DNA from: Ustilago trichophora
Taxonomy: Eukaryota; Basidiomycota; Ustilaginomycetes; Ustilaginales; Ustilaginaceae
NCBI GenBank assembly: GCA_900323505.1
Contig: OOIN01000021.1
Location: forward strand, 434,001-498,000
Direction: 5' to 3'
DNA: 64,000 nucleotides
This document shows, one piece after another, positions 9,943-18,677 of the stretch (positions within the stretch are counted from its first letter, which is position 1; every line of letters starts with the position of its first letter). The notes beneath the pieces are model-generated. The model made no database searches, had not been told where the DNA came from, and saw only the letters and a program-made list of their open reading frames with translations. A program made the position numbers and the translations under genes.

Positions 9943-12867
9943 ATGTCTCTCCAACTCCCACGTCTGCTCATTGTGGACCACTTCGACTCATATACACTCA
10001 ACTTGCTCTCCTTGTTGCATCCCATCACCGACTCGCAATTCGACAACAATCATAGCCGTTCTACAGAAGAGCTCACCCGCAGAATAGCAGAGCGTACCCT
10101 TGTTCTCCCACACACCCATCCTTTACTCGCTCCTGCAGCCTTTCACCAGCTCGTTCGTCCTCACATTGATGCCATCATCCTGTCACCAGGACCTGGTAGC
10201 CCGCACAAAGCTGCCGATTTTGGAGCTGCAGAAACGTTGCTCAAGCACCACAACCTCAATTTACCTGTCCTTGGTGTCTGTCTGGGTCATCAGGGGCTTG
10301 CTGTAGCCTTTGGTGGAGGAGTCACACGTGCCATCAGTGTCCGACACGGCTTACAGAGCAAGCTCAAGATATCAGAGCCAGCTTCAACCACAACCACTTC
10401 GCTTCTCGATGCTGTTCCTCAAGACGCCTTGGTCGTCCGTTACAACAGCTTGGTCGTCGATCCAGATACCCTGCCCGACTGCCTCCAAGTCACTGCATGG
10501 AGCTACGATCAAGTCTCGTCGGCGCCACCTCCCAGGCCAGGCAACACCAAGAAGCCACTACCACCAGCTCCACTGCACGTGCCTTCAGAACCCCTTGCAC
10601 CGCTCAAACACCGCGACCTTGCCTCTCTCAGTCGTTCCCCGTCCACGATTCCTATCTCTTCCCGCAACGGCTCCGAGCACCTTTCCGAGGTTGGCGAGTT
10701 GACCCTATCAGAGGCGACAAGTCTAGGTGACGCCATGGAGGTGGAATCCATGGCCGTCCCTGATACTGCCCTGTCTCCCGTCATTATGGCCCTGCAGCAC
10801 AAGACCTTGCCTTTCCACGGTGTACAGTTTCATCCTGAAAGCATCGAGTCTACGTGGGGTCACAGGATCATGTCCAACTTTCTTGACATTGTCCGCCAAC
10901 ACTGGCTCCAACGCACCGAGGACGGCAACGCCGATATCTCAGCGGATGCTTTCAACAGAGTCAGAGCCTGGGCTACCGCTGACCTTGCTCTCCCAGCGCA
11001 TCTGACCTTTGCCGGCGAACGTTGTCTCGCAAGCGACAACAATGTCCGTGCCCATGCATCTTCAAATGGTCCCACCTCCCACAGCAAGTCCTTCCATCTT
11101 CTGGCGCGTCGTTCCGCTGCCGTCATGCCAGAGAGCTCGCCTGATATGGTGCGCATCTTTGACCAGCTTTTCCGGCGTGTCAGCCCCGCTGGGGCAGTCT
11201 GGCTCGATAGTGCAAGGCACAAAGACCCGCACAGCCGCTACTCGTTTATGGCACTACCGTCCTTTGTACTCTCTTACAAGGACGGCAGCGACAAAATCGC
11301 CGTGTCGGGCGATGAGAGCTTCACTTCCGAGATCTCTCTGGCTGGCTCCGAAAACGCTACACTCTGGTCGTTCATGAACGAACTGCAAGGACAGATGCAA
11401 TCGTCGATCGATGCGACAGCCTCCACTGACCTGCTTGATTCCGACCAGCAGGGCAGCATCTTCCGCACGGGATTCACTGGCTACTGGGGCTACGAGATGA
11501 AGAACGAGAGTCTACAGCTCGAGACACGAGCTCCGGCTGGGACCAACCACAACGCATTCGATGCCGAATTCCTATACTGCCCAAGGGTGCTTGCCTTCGA
11601 CCACCATCTTGGGCAGTGGATTGCATTTGCTCTGGTCGACAGCACTTTGGCCACCTCGTCTCTGCCTGGTCGTCTGGGCCAGGTCGACAATGCTCTTCAA
11701 GAATTGCAAGGCGAGGGAAAGTCTTGGTCTCGCTGGGCTCTGTCCAAGCCAGATGCTGAGGCGTGGATGCAAGAGGCGCTTTCAAAGGTTGTTTCGCTTT
11801 CGAATCAAGGCTCAAGCTCAAGCTGCACAAATGCAGCTCAGAACGCGGCTGGCTTCCGAAACGCCATGCCGACACTGCGACCTCGAATGCTGGCCGAGGA
11901 CTATATGGACCAGATCGAGTCGGCCAGAGAGCTCATTGCTGCTGGCGAGAGCTACGAGCTCTGCATGACCAACCAATTCCAAGGTCGTCTCGCGCCGCTC
12001 TCGTTGCTACCCGATACAGCTGACACCGACCACTTTGATCTCTACTGCAAGCTCCGAGCTCGCAATCCTGCCCCATACTCTGCCTTCATCAAACTTCCCT
12101 CGTTCCCCGAGAGCTCTAATGAGGGAGACGTTCGAAAGCGCGGGCGAGCCATTCTCAGCACGAGTCCCGAACGATTCATGCGCATCACCTCGGACGGTCA
12201 GGTCGAAATGAAGCCTATCAAGGGTACACTTGCTCGTGCTGGCTTCGGACCTGGTGAGCAAGACATGCGCGCAGGTGGAGCTTCACCGCAAGAGGAGCTG
12301 GTCAAGCAAAAGTGGCGTGAGACCGAGGACGAAGCGCGCCGTGCCAAGCTCTCAGCTGACATCAAGGAGCGCGCCGAGAACCTCATGATCGTCGATCTCA
12401 TCCGTGCCGACCTGTTCTCGTTCTGCGACTCGGACAGTGTTGCCGTGCCCAAGCTCATGCAAGTTGAGTCGTACGAGACGGTGCATCAGTTGGTGACGAC
12501 GGTTACGGGACAACTCAAGTCCTCGGTCGGTACAACTGAGGCGATTCGAAGATGTTTCCCACCGGGTAGCATGACGGGTGCCCCCAAGCGTCGTAGTGTT
12601 CAGCTGCTGGAACGACTTGAGCTGAACCTGGCTGATGCTGAGAGGGACGACGACCTTCGCGCCAGAAGGGGCATCTACTCGGGTGCACTTGGCTGGCTAG
12701 GCTGCGACGGAGCAGCCGACTTTTCGGTCGTCATCCGCACACTCATCGCCGACGGAGATGACGTCTCGATCGGCGCTGGTGGAGCAATCACCTATCTCTC
12801 GGACGCCAAAAAGGAGTGGCAGGAGGTGCTCGACAAGGTCACCGCTCTTGCCACCATCGAGGCGTAA
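9943..12867 (+). CDS. ABZ1: Bifunctional 4-amino-4-deoxychorismate (PABA) synthase
   Basis: A 974-residue fusion of a class I glutamine amidotransferase and a chorismate-binding synthase; it makes aminodeoxychorismate from chorismate and glutamine for folate synthesis. The amidotransferase has its nucleophile in GVCLGHQG (Cys113) and the His-Glu pair in HPES (His297, Glu299). The synthase domain shows YELCMTNQF, IRADLFSF, PPGSMTGAPKRRS and IYSGALGW. The PIKGT motif (Lys760) is the PabB-type active-site lysine; anthranilate synthases have PIAGT, so TrpE is unlikely. The fusion order is that of yeast Abz1. A proline/serine-rich insert of roughly 100 residues (about 185-280) splits the amidotransferase domain between its Cys and His. 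No introns are needed. Confidence 0.96.
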   Translation: MSLQLPRLLIVDHFDSYTLNLLSLLHPITDSQFDNNHSRSTEELTRRIAERTLVLPHTHPLLAPAAFHQLVRPHIDAIILSPGPGSPHKAADFGAAETLLKHHNLNLPVLGVCLGHQGLAVAFGGGVTRAISVRHGLQSKLKISEPASTTTTSLLDAVPQDALVVRYNSLVVDPDTLPDCLQVTAWSYDQVSSAPPPRPGNTKKPLPPAPLHVPSEPLAPLKHRDLASLSRSPSTIPISSRNGSEHLSEVGELTLSEATSLGDAMEVESMAVPDTALSPVIMALQHKTLPFHGVQFHPESIESTWGHRIMSNFLDIVRQHWLQRTEDGNADISADAFNRVRAWATADLALPAHLTFAGERCLASDNNVRAHASSNGPTSHSKSFHLLARRSAAVMPESSPDMVRIFDQLFRRVSPAGAVWLDSARHKDPHSRYSFMALPSFVLSYKDGSDKIAVSGDESFTSEISLAGSENATLWSFMNELQGQMQSSIDATASTDLLDSDQQGSIFRTGFTGYWGYEMKNESLQLETRAPAGTNHNAFDAEFLYCPRVLAFDHHLGQWIAFALVDSTLATSSLPGRLGQVDNALQELQGEGKSWSRWALSKPDAEAWMQEALSKVVSLSNQGSSSSCTNAAQNAAGFRNAMPTLRPRMLAEDYMDQIESARELIAAGESYELCMTNQFQGRLAPLSLLPDTADTDHFDLYCKLRARNPAPYSAFIKLPSFPESSNEGDVRKRGRAILSTSPERFMRITSDGQVEMKPIKGTLARAGFGPGEQDMRAGGASPQEELVKQKWRETEDEARRAKLSADIKERAENLMIVDLIRADLFSFCDSDSVAVPKLMQVESYETVHQLVTTVTGQLKSSVGTTEAIRRCFPPGSMTGAPKRRSVQLLERLELNLADAERDDDLRARRGIYSGALGWLGCDGAADFSVVIRTLIADGDDVSIGAGGAITYLSDAKKEWQEVLDKVTALATIEA

Positions 12868-13347
12868 TTTTTCAAATCAAACAGCTTAACGAGGTCCTTC
12901 AACAGACCTCAACCTCCCCTCTTTTTCTCCCCCACATATACCAACAGACAACATATATTCAACATAGACCTCGCACAAAGCCGCTTCAACAACGCACTGT
13001 ATTCGCATCCTAGACTCGCATCCTTATAGTATTTCTCCATCTCTCTCTCTCTCTCTCTCTCTTCTGTCACTTGTTACCATTCCACAACATGTACTCTATC
13101 AACGCTTCAACGCGGATTCGGCGCTCTCGGCTAGTAATTTTCTTTTCTCGAATATAGATGTGATCATGCAGACACACAGGAGTGTATGGGTGAAGCGACA
13201 CATGTTAATTTATTACACAGCAAGAGACGTAGGGAAGCGAGGAGGCTGGTTGAACAGCAGCAGGATCGTAACTAAGTTTGTGGGGAGACTGTTGAGAGTC
13301 GAGTATCCGAGGATGGGAATGTTTTTGGGATGGGGCAAGACCTGTTC

Positions 13348-13385
<38 letters not shown>

Positions 13386-13546
13386 CGTGCGCTTCAAGAG
13401 GGAACGAGAAGGGAGGGAGAGGTGCTATCCAATCTGATGACTGTCCAGTATTCATGTCGAAAGACAAGTATCAACAGCCAAAGCTTTGGGATGAGGACTT
13501 TCTCCATATTACCTCTCCTCGGTTCTTATCGGGGGAAAAGGACGGA
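12868..13546. other. Convergent 3' region with CT and poly(T) tracts
   Basis: Lies between the ends of two convergent genes. It contains a CT microsatellite (13041-13062) and 34 consecutive T (13350-13383). No gene seen. Confidence 0.7.
13350..13383. repeat. Poly(T) run, 34 bases
   Basis: Thirty-four consecutive T residues about 165 bases beyond the stop codon of the minus-strand IDO gene, where they read as poly(A) in its sense. Confidence 0.95.
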
Positions 13547-15274
13547 TCAACCAACGCCGTCGCAACCAACTGCACCTCTCTTCATACTCTTGGGTTCACC
13601 CATCATGCCTCTACCCTTTTCGATGTCACCGCCCAATTTTTCGATTCTCTTTTCCTTCTCGGCCAGCAACTCTGCCACCTCTCTTTCGAGCATTCTTCTC
13701 TGAGCTCCCGCCTTCTTACCTGCCGCAGTGACGTTTTCGAGCAATTCGACGTTGCCAATTCTGTGAGTTGCACCTTTGGCTTCGACACCAAGTGCGCGTT
13801 CGTCTTCGGCGGTGAATTCGTTAAAGCTCTCCTCGAGGACCTTGAGTACGACGCTGAGGTTGTTGGGGAGGTACTGAAGGATGGGAGAACCACCGGTGGC
13901 AATGTCGTAGGTGGTACGTTGGATGATGTAGGATTTGGTGAACATCCAGTGTCTGTTTCTGAACTCTCTGATCTGGTCTACCAGGAGTACGTAAAGTGCT
14001 TTGGCACGCGGAGAGGCGGACATGGCGAAGCCACGAACACCAGCCAAGGTGGCACGCGCTTCGAGTTGCTGAAGGAACTCTCGCTGGTTTTTGGGACGGT
14101 AGGATCGGAAATCTCGCAAAGTCTTGGTGAGATCGTTGTTGGGCATGTGCGCCGTGATCTCCAACAGATTGTCACCGGTAGGTACGATGCTATCGTTAGC
14201 ACCGCTTTCACCACGGTAGAACTGAGGTTGGTCGGAAACTCCTTCGTACACAACGCCTTCAGGGAACATGGCATTCATCTTCTTAGGTCCCGTACCAAAG
14301 ATAAAACTCCTATACTTAAGATAATCGGCCGGCAAACTTCGTCCCCACATGGTCTCCATGCTTTGGTTGATCTTGCGATAGGTGATCAAAAGTCGTTCGA
14401 AAGCGTCTTCGAACGCAGCCGTGTCCTTGGCATCGCAGGCTCGAAGAGCATCTTCGGTGGCAGAGACGAGTTTTCCGGTGTAACTGACCATCTCAACGTG
14501 GACCAGGATGAATCCGCGTTCGGAGCCAGAGGCGTCTTCGAAGGATCGGATCAGTTCCATGTTGTCGAACGAATATTTTCCGGCGTTACCCTGGTAGTGA
14601 GGGTCCTTGCAGAGGTAGTTGACGAGGGCGTAGGATGAAGCGTATTCCATGTAAGGGAAGTGGCCGAGTTTGTCAGCTAGTTTTTTGAGGGGTACGGCGA
14701 GTTGACGCGGGAGAAGGTTTCGTCCCTGCGTGTAGAATCCGGTTTCTTTGAATGCTCGATCGACCGGTTCGAGAAGGTAGGCACTGGTAGCGAAGCAGTA
14801 ATCCCTGAAAAGCGCCGCCAGCAGATGAGAGTTTCCGGACTCGATCGCGGCATCTACAGCCTTTGCCTCGGGACCATCCGGCTTGAGCTCGTCCAGAACG
14901 GCATCTCCAAACTGGCCTTTTCCGAGCAAACCAGTAGCTCGATGACCGTCCTTATCGGCAGGCTGGTGGATGGTCATTCGGTCGAGAAGCGAGTTGAGAC
15001 CCGAGAAAGCGGCGGGCATCTTGACCATGGGATCCTCGCGAGGCAAGAATCCGCGCTCTCGCGAAATGACAAAGGGCGGAAGCTTGGAAATCGCCTCCTT
15101 GTCACCGGAAACGACGCAGGGAAGCTCCTCGAGAAGGTAAGGTTCGACTTGGATCGAGCCGATGTTGCCGGGGACGGAGGCAGTGTCGGAGACAGAGGCG
15201 AGCGTGCGTTTCTGCTGCCTACCGAGACCGAGGGCTGCTTGCCGGATGGTACGGCTTCGAACGGCGGGGAGCAT
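13547..15274 (-). CDS. Indoleamine 2,3-dioxygenase family protein, divergent
   Basis: 575 residues from the ATG at 15274; the frame continues upstream, but that part looks like leader. IDO-family landmarks appear in order: LAVPLKKLADKLG, MFPEGVVYEGV, YRGESGANDSIVP, FRSYRPKNQREFL and the heme-binding helix FRNRHWMFTKSYI with probable proximal His442. It ends with ATGGSPILQYLPNNLS and a charged, probably coiled C-terminal tail. IDOs open the indole ring of tryptophan with O2 to give N-formylkynurenine, the first step toward NAD. The loop reads GESGANDS rather than the usual GGSxAQSS type, so this is a divergent branch and substrate is not certain. The first 40 residues are Arg-rich without acids, resembling a mitochondrial presequence. 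TATAAG lies about 145 bases upstream. Confidence 0.83.
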   Translation of the reverse strand: MLPAVRSRTIRQAALGLGRQQKRTLASVSDTASVPGNIGSIQVEPYLLEELPCVVSGDKEAISKLPPFVISRERGFLPREDPMVKMPAAFSGLNSLLDRMTIHQPADKDGHRATGLLGKGQFGDAVLDELKPDGPEAKAVDAAIESGNSHLLAALFRDYCFATSAYLLEPVDRAFKETGFYTQGRNLLPRQLAVPLKKLADKLGHFPYMEYASSYALVNYLCKDPHYQGNAGKYSFDNMELIRSFEDASGSERGFILVHVEMVSYTGKLVSATEDALRACDAKDTAAFEDAFERLLITYRKINQSMETMWGRSLPADYLKYRSFIFGTGPKKMNAMFPEGVVYEGVSDQPQFYRGESGANDSIVPTGDNLLEITAHMPNNDLTKTLRDFRSYRPKNQREFLQQLEARATLAGVRGFAMSASPRAKALYVLLVDQIREFRNRHWMFTKSYIIQRTTYDIATGGSPILQYLPNNLSVVLKVLEESFNEFTAEDERALGVEAKGATHRIGNVELLENVTAAGKKAGAQRRMLEREVAELLAEKEKRIEKLGGDIEKGRGMMGEPKSMKRGAVGCDGVG

Positions 15275-16499
15275 GTTTGCTGTCACTAAGCTAGCTGGGG
15301 CGGTGTTGGTACGGGGGGAGGGGCGGTCAGATCGTGTGATTAGCAGAGATGCTATTGGGTGGGATACGGGGTGTGAGGGGGCGAAGCACAAGCAAGTGAG
15401 AGAAGAGTGCAAGACTTATAAAGGACCGAAGGAGGGAGCTAGCTTAGGGCAGGAGAGGACACACGCAGGTCAAGACAACGGAGAAGCGTCCAACAGTGCC
15501 GCTTGCTATCTATGGGCCCTTCCTCGGGCAATAAAATCAAACCTCAGAAAACGACAAGCTGACGATAAGACGCATTCACTTCTTCTTCTTCGATTGGGCG
15601 AAAGATGCTCACCAATGCAATACATGCAAGGGCGGAAGAGGGGCCAAAGCAGAGGAGCGCCAGTCTATTGTACTGCTTTGTCACGCGATCCCACAGTGCA
15701 ACGCATCCGCCTTACTGTAGGGTGCAAATGGGTCTCGCTTCATTGGATGCCTTACTCTGCATTGCAATTACGCTGTATGCTTAGGACAGAGCGCCAATAG
15801 TGTGGACCTGATTGTGAGAAGACCAGCGCGAGAGAGAGAGGGGGGGAAAGGCCCAGGAAAAGGCCCGATATAAAAGAGGAAACCCCACAAAACGGCGAAA
15901 GGCCCAGCCTATCATATGACTTTTTTTACCACACTTTGCTATCGGGAATGCTGTGGGCAAAATGTGAAATGTGGGATTTCGTTGTATGACAGCTCGCTTG
16001 GCATGCGTGTTGTGTGTGCCGTGGCGCGACTGAGGCTCAAAAAAACAATAAAGGCCCGGTCTTTGGCCCGTTACTGTTTGGGACCTTTGATACAAAGGCC
16101 CGGTCAGATATCCGCTCGAGTTGCCGCGCTTATCCTTGACTGACATCCCATACACACTTTCGCTCTGCTGTACGGATATTCTGCTAGACAATCTACCGAA
16201 TTGGCGATTGGCGTTGGAGTAAGGGGTACCTTGCTGGTCATGCACACCCTCTTCGTTTTGGCTTTGGGCGCTGGGGGAAAGATCCGTGCTGCCATCAAGC
16301 GGGGATTAGACAACGTTTGGTGTGAGGAGGGTGTTCTGTTGGACACGTTTAGTGTTACTCCAACATTAACGTGGCGTCGTCTCAACACTGTTCTCCTTGA
16401 ACACTCTCAGGCATGGCATGTCGTCAGGCACAGTCGCGCAGCAGGCCGCTGGTCAAATACATTCCATTGCTACAGCCTACAAAATGTCACCTTTCCACA
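15275..16499. other. Upstream region of the IDO gene with AAAGGCCC boxes
   Basis: 1.2 kb between two minus-strand genes. It holds a TACTGTA at 15713, five AAAGGCCC octamers (15847-16101) and a plus-strand TATAAAAG at 15869-15876. No convincing coding sequence follows on the plus strand. Confidence 0.65.
15847..16105 (+). promoter_or_regulatory. Cluster of AAAGGCCC boxes with a TATA-like element
   Basis: AAAGGCCC occurs at 15847, 15859, 15898, 16050 and 16094. The last two extend to an identical 12-mer, AAAGGCCCGGTC. TATAAAAG at 15869 lies among them. The density suggests a protein-binding array. It could serve the IDO gene about 0.6 kb away or an unannotated transcript. No factor can be named from the sequence. 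Confidence 0.5.
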
Positions 16500-18677
16500 T
16501 CATCCAAACGTCTCCCGATCGTCAGGACGGGGAGTCGAAGGGCTAGAACCATCACGATACGGACCAGCCGTATCTATCTGATTATGCATCAATCTACCTT
16601 GTCTCTCTGCTACCTCTTCGTTCGACATGTCTTCGCTCTCCCCTTGCCTTTCAGTCCTTGCGCCTCGTGGGAGCGTCGCGATGGGAGCCAGTAGCGGCGG
16701 GCCTTCCCCACTACTACCTGTGCTTTCACCAGCCACGCTTCGTGCCGCCCTTGTCGTTTCCGTTTGAGGAGGAGGAGATTTGACCCCACCCGCATTCGCC
16801 CTCGCATTCGCATTCGCATTCCCACTCTTCCCCTTTGTTGCCCCGGACATGAAAGGGCTTTCCCTTCCGCCAATGTTGAGCGGTGGGGTATCGATGCGTC
16901 CCGGCACGCCTGGTTGCGGTGTGGTGCTGCGAAAGAGTGACATTGCTGCGGCGTCTTGCATCCTGACCTTGTCGGCAGATGAGGCGGGCCCGACGTTTCC
17001 GGGACTCGGCGTTCTTCTGATGGGTCCCAGATTAGGTGAAAGTTGACGGCGTATTTCTGCATCAGAGGCGCTCTGAGGGAAAAGACCTTTGGCCGCTTGC
17101 CACTGCATCATGGCTTCATCTGGTGACCGCATCGGTCCGCTTGGTTGCACGCTCGGTGGAGATTGGGCCAGTGCTCGCGGCTGTGGCGATACCGCTCGAT
17201 GTGGATGCTGAGGGGGAGGCGCGAACCCGCCGGGTGCTCGGGGAGAGTGGTTGAGCACCTCGCTGTAGAGATCTATAGATGGCCGAGCTGGAGTGGAGAA
17301 GTTGGCAGGGCTGGCTACTCGTTGTACTGGTGGAGAGGAGAATGCGCCTCGGTTGCCGGGAAAGAGATCTTGACCGGGTTGAGCGAACGTCTTCTCGGGA
17401 TCCCAGTCGTCGATGACCTCGGCTGTCTGGTCGGCGCCGCTCATATCGGCAAAGGTTGTACGGATGGGGGTGGTGTTGCTGCTCCTCGAAGCGCCGCTAT
17501 TGGAGCCATTTCTGCTCAAGAATGACGGAAACGGCCGAGTACGCGCCTGCCTATCGGACGAGCTCGACTCGTCGAGTTGAGGGGAGACAGCATTTGCAGC
17601 AACAGCGGCAGCGGCAGCGGCAGCAGTAGCCGGGGGACGTATCGCTGCAGGCATGACAGTGGCCACCGGCACACGACGTGTCTTCTTTCTGCTCTCATAG
17701 CGTACACGGCCCATAGTCTCTAGCGCCTCCTTGACGCTGTGCGAGTAGGCGTAATCCGAAGGTGTGGATCCCTCAACATTCTTGACGGCTAGCGAGCAAC
17801 CTCGTTCTATCAGCAGCTGAACGAGCGAGATGTGTCCCCAAGCCGAGGCAAAGTGCAACGCCGTGTTACCCGCACGATCTTGCAAGTCTACGTCGGCGCC
17901 CAAGTCCAGCAATTGTCGCGCAACGTCGTCAAACCCGCGGATGCAAGCTAAATGCAGGGCCGTGCGTCGATCGTGCAGCGTATCGGCATCGATGAGGTCT
18001 GACAAGGTGGCTGCGACGTGGCTGTTGGTATATGTCGAGTAGGCATAGATGATATCGGAACGATCGTAGAGTGTAGCGAGGTGAAGCACGGTGTTGCCAT
18101 CCGCATCGACACTGGGACGCTTCTGTTCGTGACCCATCTCTATGAGCCAGCGGACGAGCTCCACGTCTGCGTTGCTCTTGATGGCAATGACGAGGCTTGG
18201 GTCTGCGGTACTGGAAGTGTCGGTGAGCGGCTCATCGTGAATGGCGAGTGTGTATTTGCGATGATGATGATGCTTTGCGAGCCCGATTCGCTCGGAGACG
18301 GGTTCTACGTTGCGGACATCGAACGGATGTGCTGAGGAGGGACGTTGTGCTTCTGCTGCACGGAGAGCTGCTTTGGATGGGACTGGGCTGGTGAGATTCG
18401 AGCTTTCGTTAAAGGCCTCCTGGTATGTGGTGCGAGGGAGGAATTGCAGCTCAAAAGCTCTCGCAGCGATACGTTGGGCCGAGGAAAGGTCGGCTTGCTG
18501 AATGGCGCGTCGAAAGCGTTGGCTGAGCGTTGTTCTGGACAGTGAGGACGGCCCTGGTACGCAGGATGGCACAGGTTGCTCTGGCTCCTTGTGTTGTGGC
18601 GGTCTGTTGAGATGTGGCTGTTTGGCGCCTCTTGGCAGCGCGATCGGCGTGGTAGACTGAAGTGTGGGCGTCATCAT
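16500..18677 (-). CDS. Ankyrin-repeat protein with long disordered tail
   Basis: A single-exon frame of 725 residues from the ATG at 18677. Residues about 165-325 form four or more ankyrin repeats, with typical helices such as DGNTVLHLATLYDRSDIIYA, RTALHLACIRGFDDVARQLL and AGNTALHFASAWGHISLVQL. The remainder is low-complexity Ser/Pro/Ala-rich sequence with SP and TP sites, including short alanine runs and a GNANANARANAGG stretch. Such repeats bind protein partners. There is no kinase, channel or DNA-binding domain to say which. The N-terminal TPIALPRGAK and the C-terminal IATLPRGAR share an LPRGA motif, which is curious. Ortholog identity unknown. Confidence 0.88.
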   Translation of the reverse strand: MMTPTLQSTTPIALPRGAKQPHLNRPPQHKEPEQPVPSCVPGPSSLSRTTLSQRFRRAIQQADLSSAQRIAARAFELQFLPRTTYQEAFNESSNLTSPVPSKAALRAAEAQRPSSAHPFDVRNVEPVSERIGLAKHHHHRKYTLAIHDEPLTDTSSTADPSLVIAIKSNADVELVRWLIEMGHEQKRPSVDADGNTVLHLATLYDRSDIIYAYSTYTNSHVAATLSDLIDADTLHDRRTALHLACIRGFDDVARQLLDLGADVDLQDRAGNTALHFASAWGHISLVQLLIERGCSLAVKNVEGSTPSDYAYSHSVKEALETMGRVRYESRKKTRRVPVATVMPAAIRPPATAAAAAAAVAANAVSPQLDESSSSDRQARTRPFPSFLSRNGSNSGASRSSNTTPIRTTFADMSGADQTAEVIDDWDPEKTFAQPGQDLFPGNRGAFSSPPVQRVASPANFSTPARPSIDLYSEVLNHSPRAPGGFAPPPQHPHRAVSPQPRALAQSPPSVQPSGPMRSPDEAMMQWQAAKGLFPQSASDAEIRRQLSPNLGPIRRTPSPGNVGPASSADKVRMQDAAAMSLFRSTTPQPGVPGRIDTPPLNIGGRESPFMSGATKGKSGNANANARANAGGVKSPPPQTETTRAARSVAGESTGSSGEGPPLLAPIATLPRGARTERQGESEDMSNEEVAERQGRLMHNQIDTAGPYRDGSSPSTPRPDDRETFG

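Noticed and set aside
13160..14638. 492-codon plus-strand frame antisense to the IDO gene
   Set aside because: It is the complement of conserved IDO coding sequence and runs through the poly(T) tract as a phenylalanine run. It has no domain of its own.
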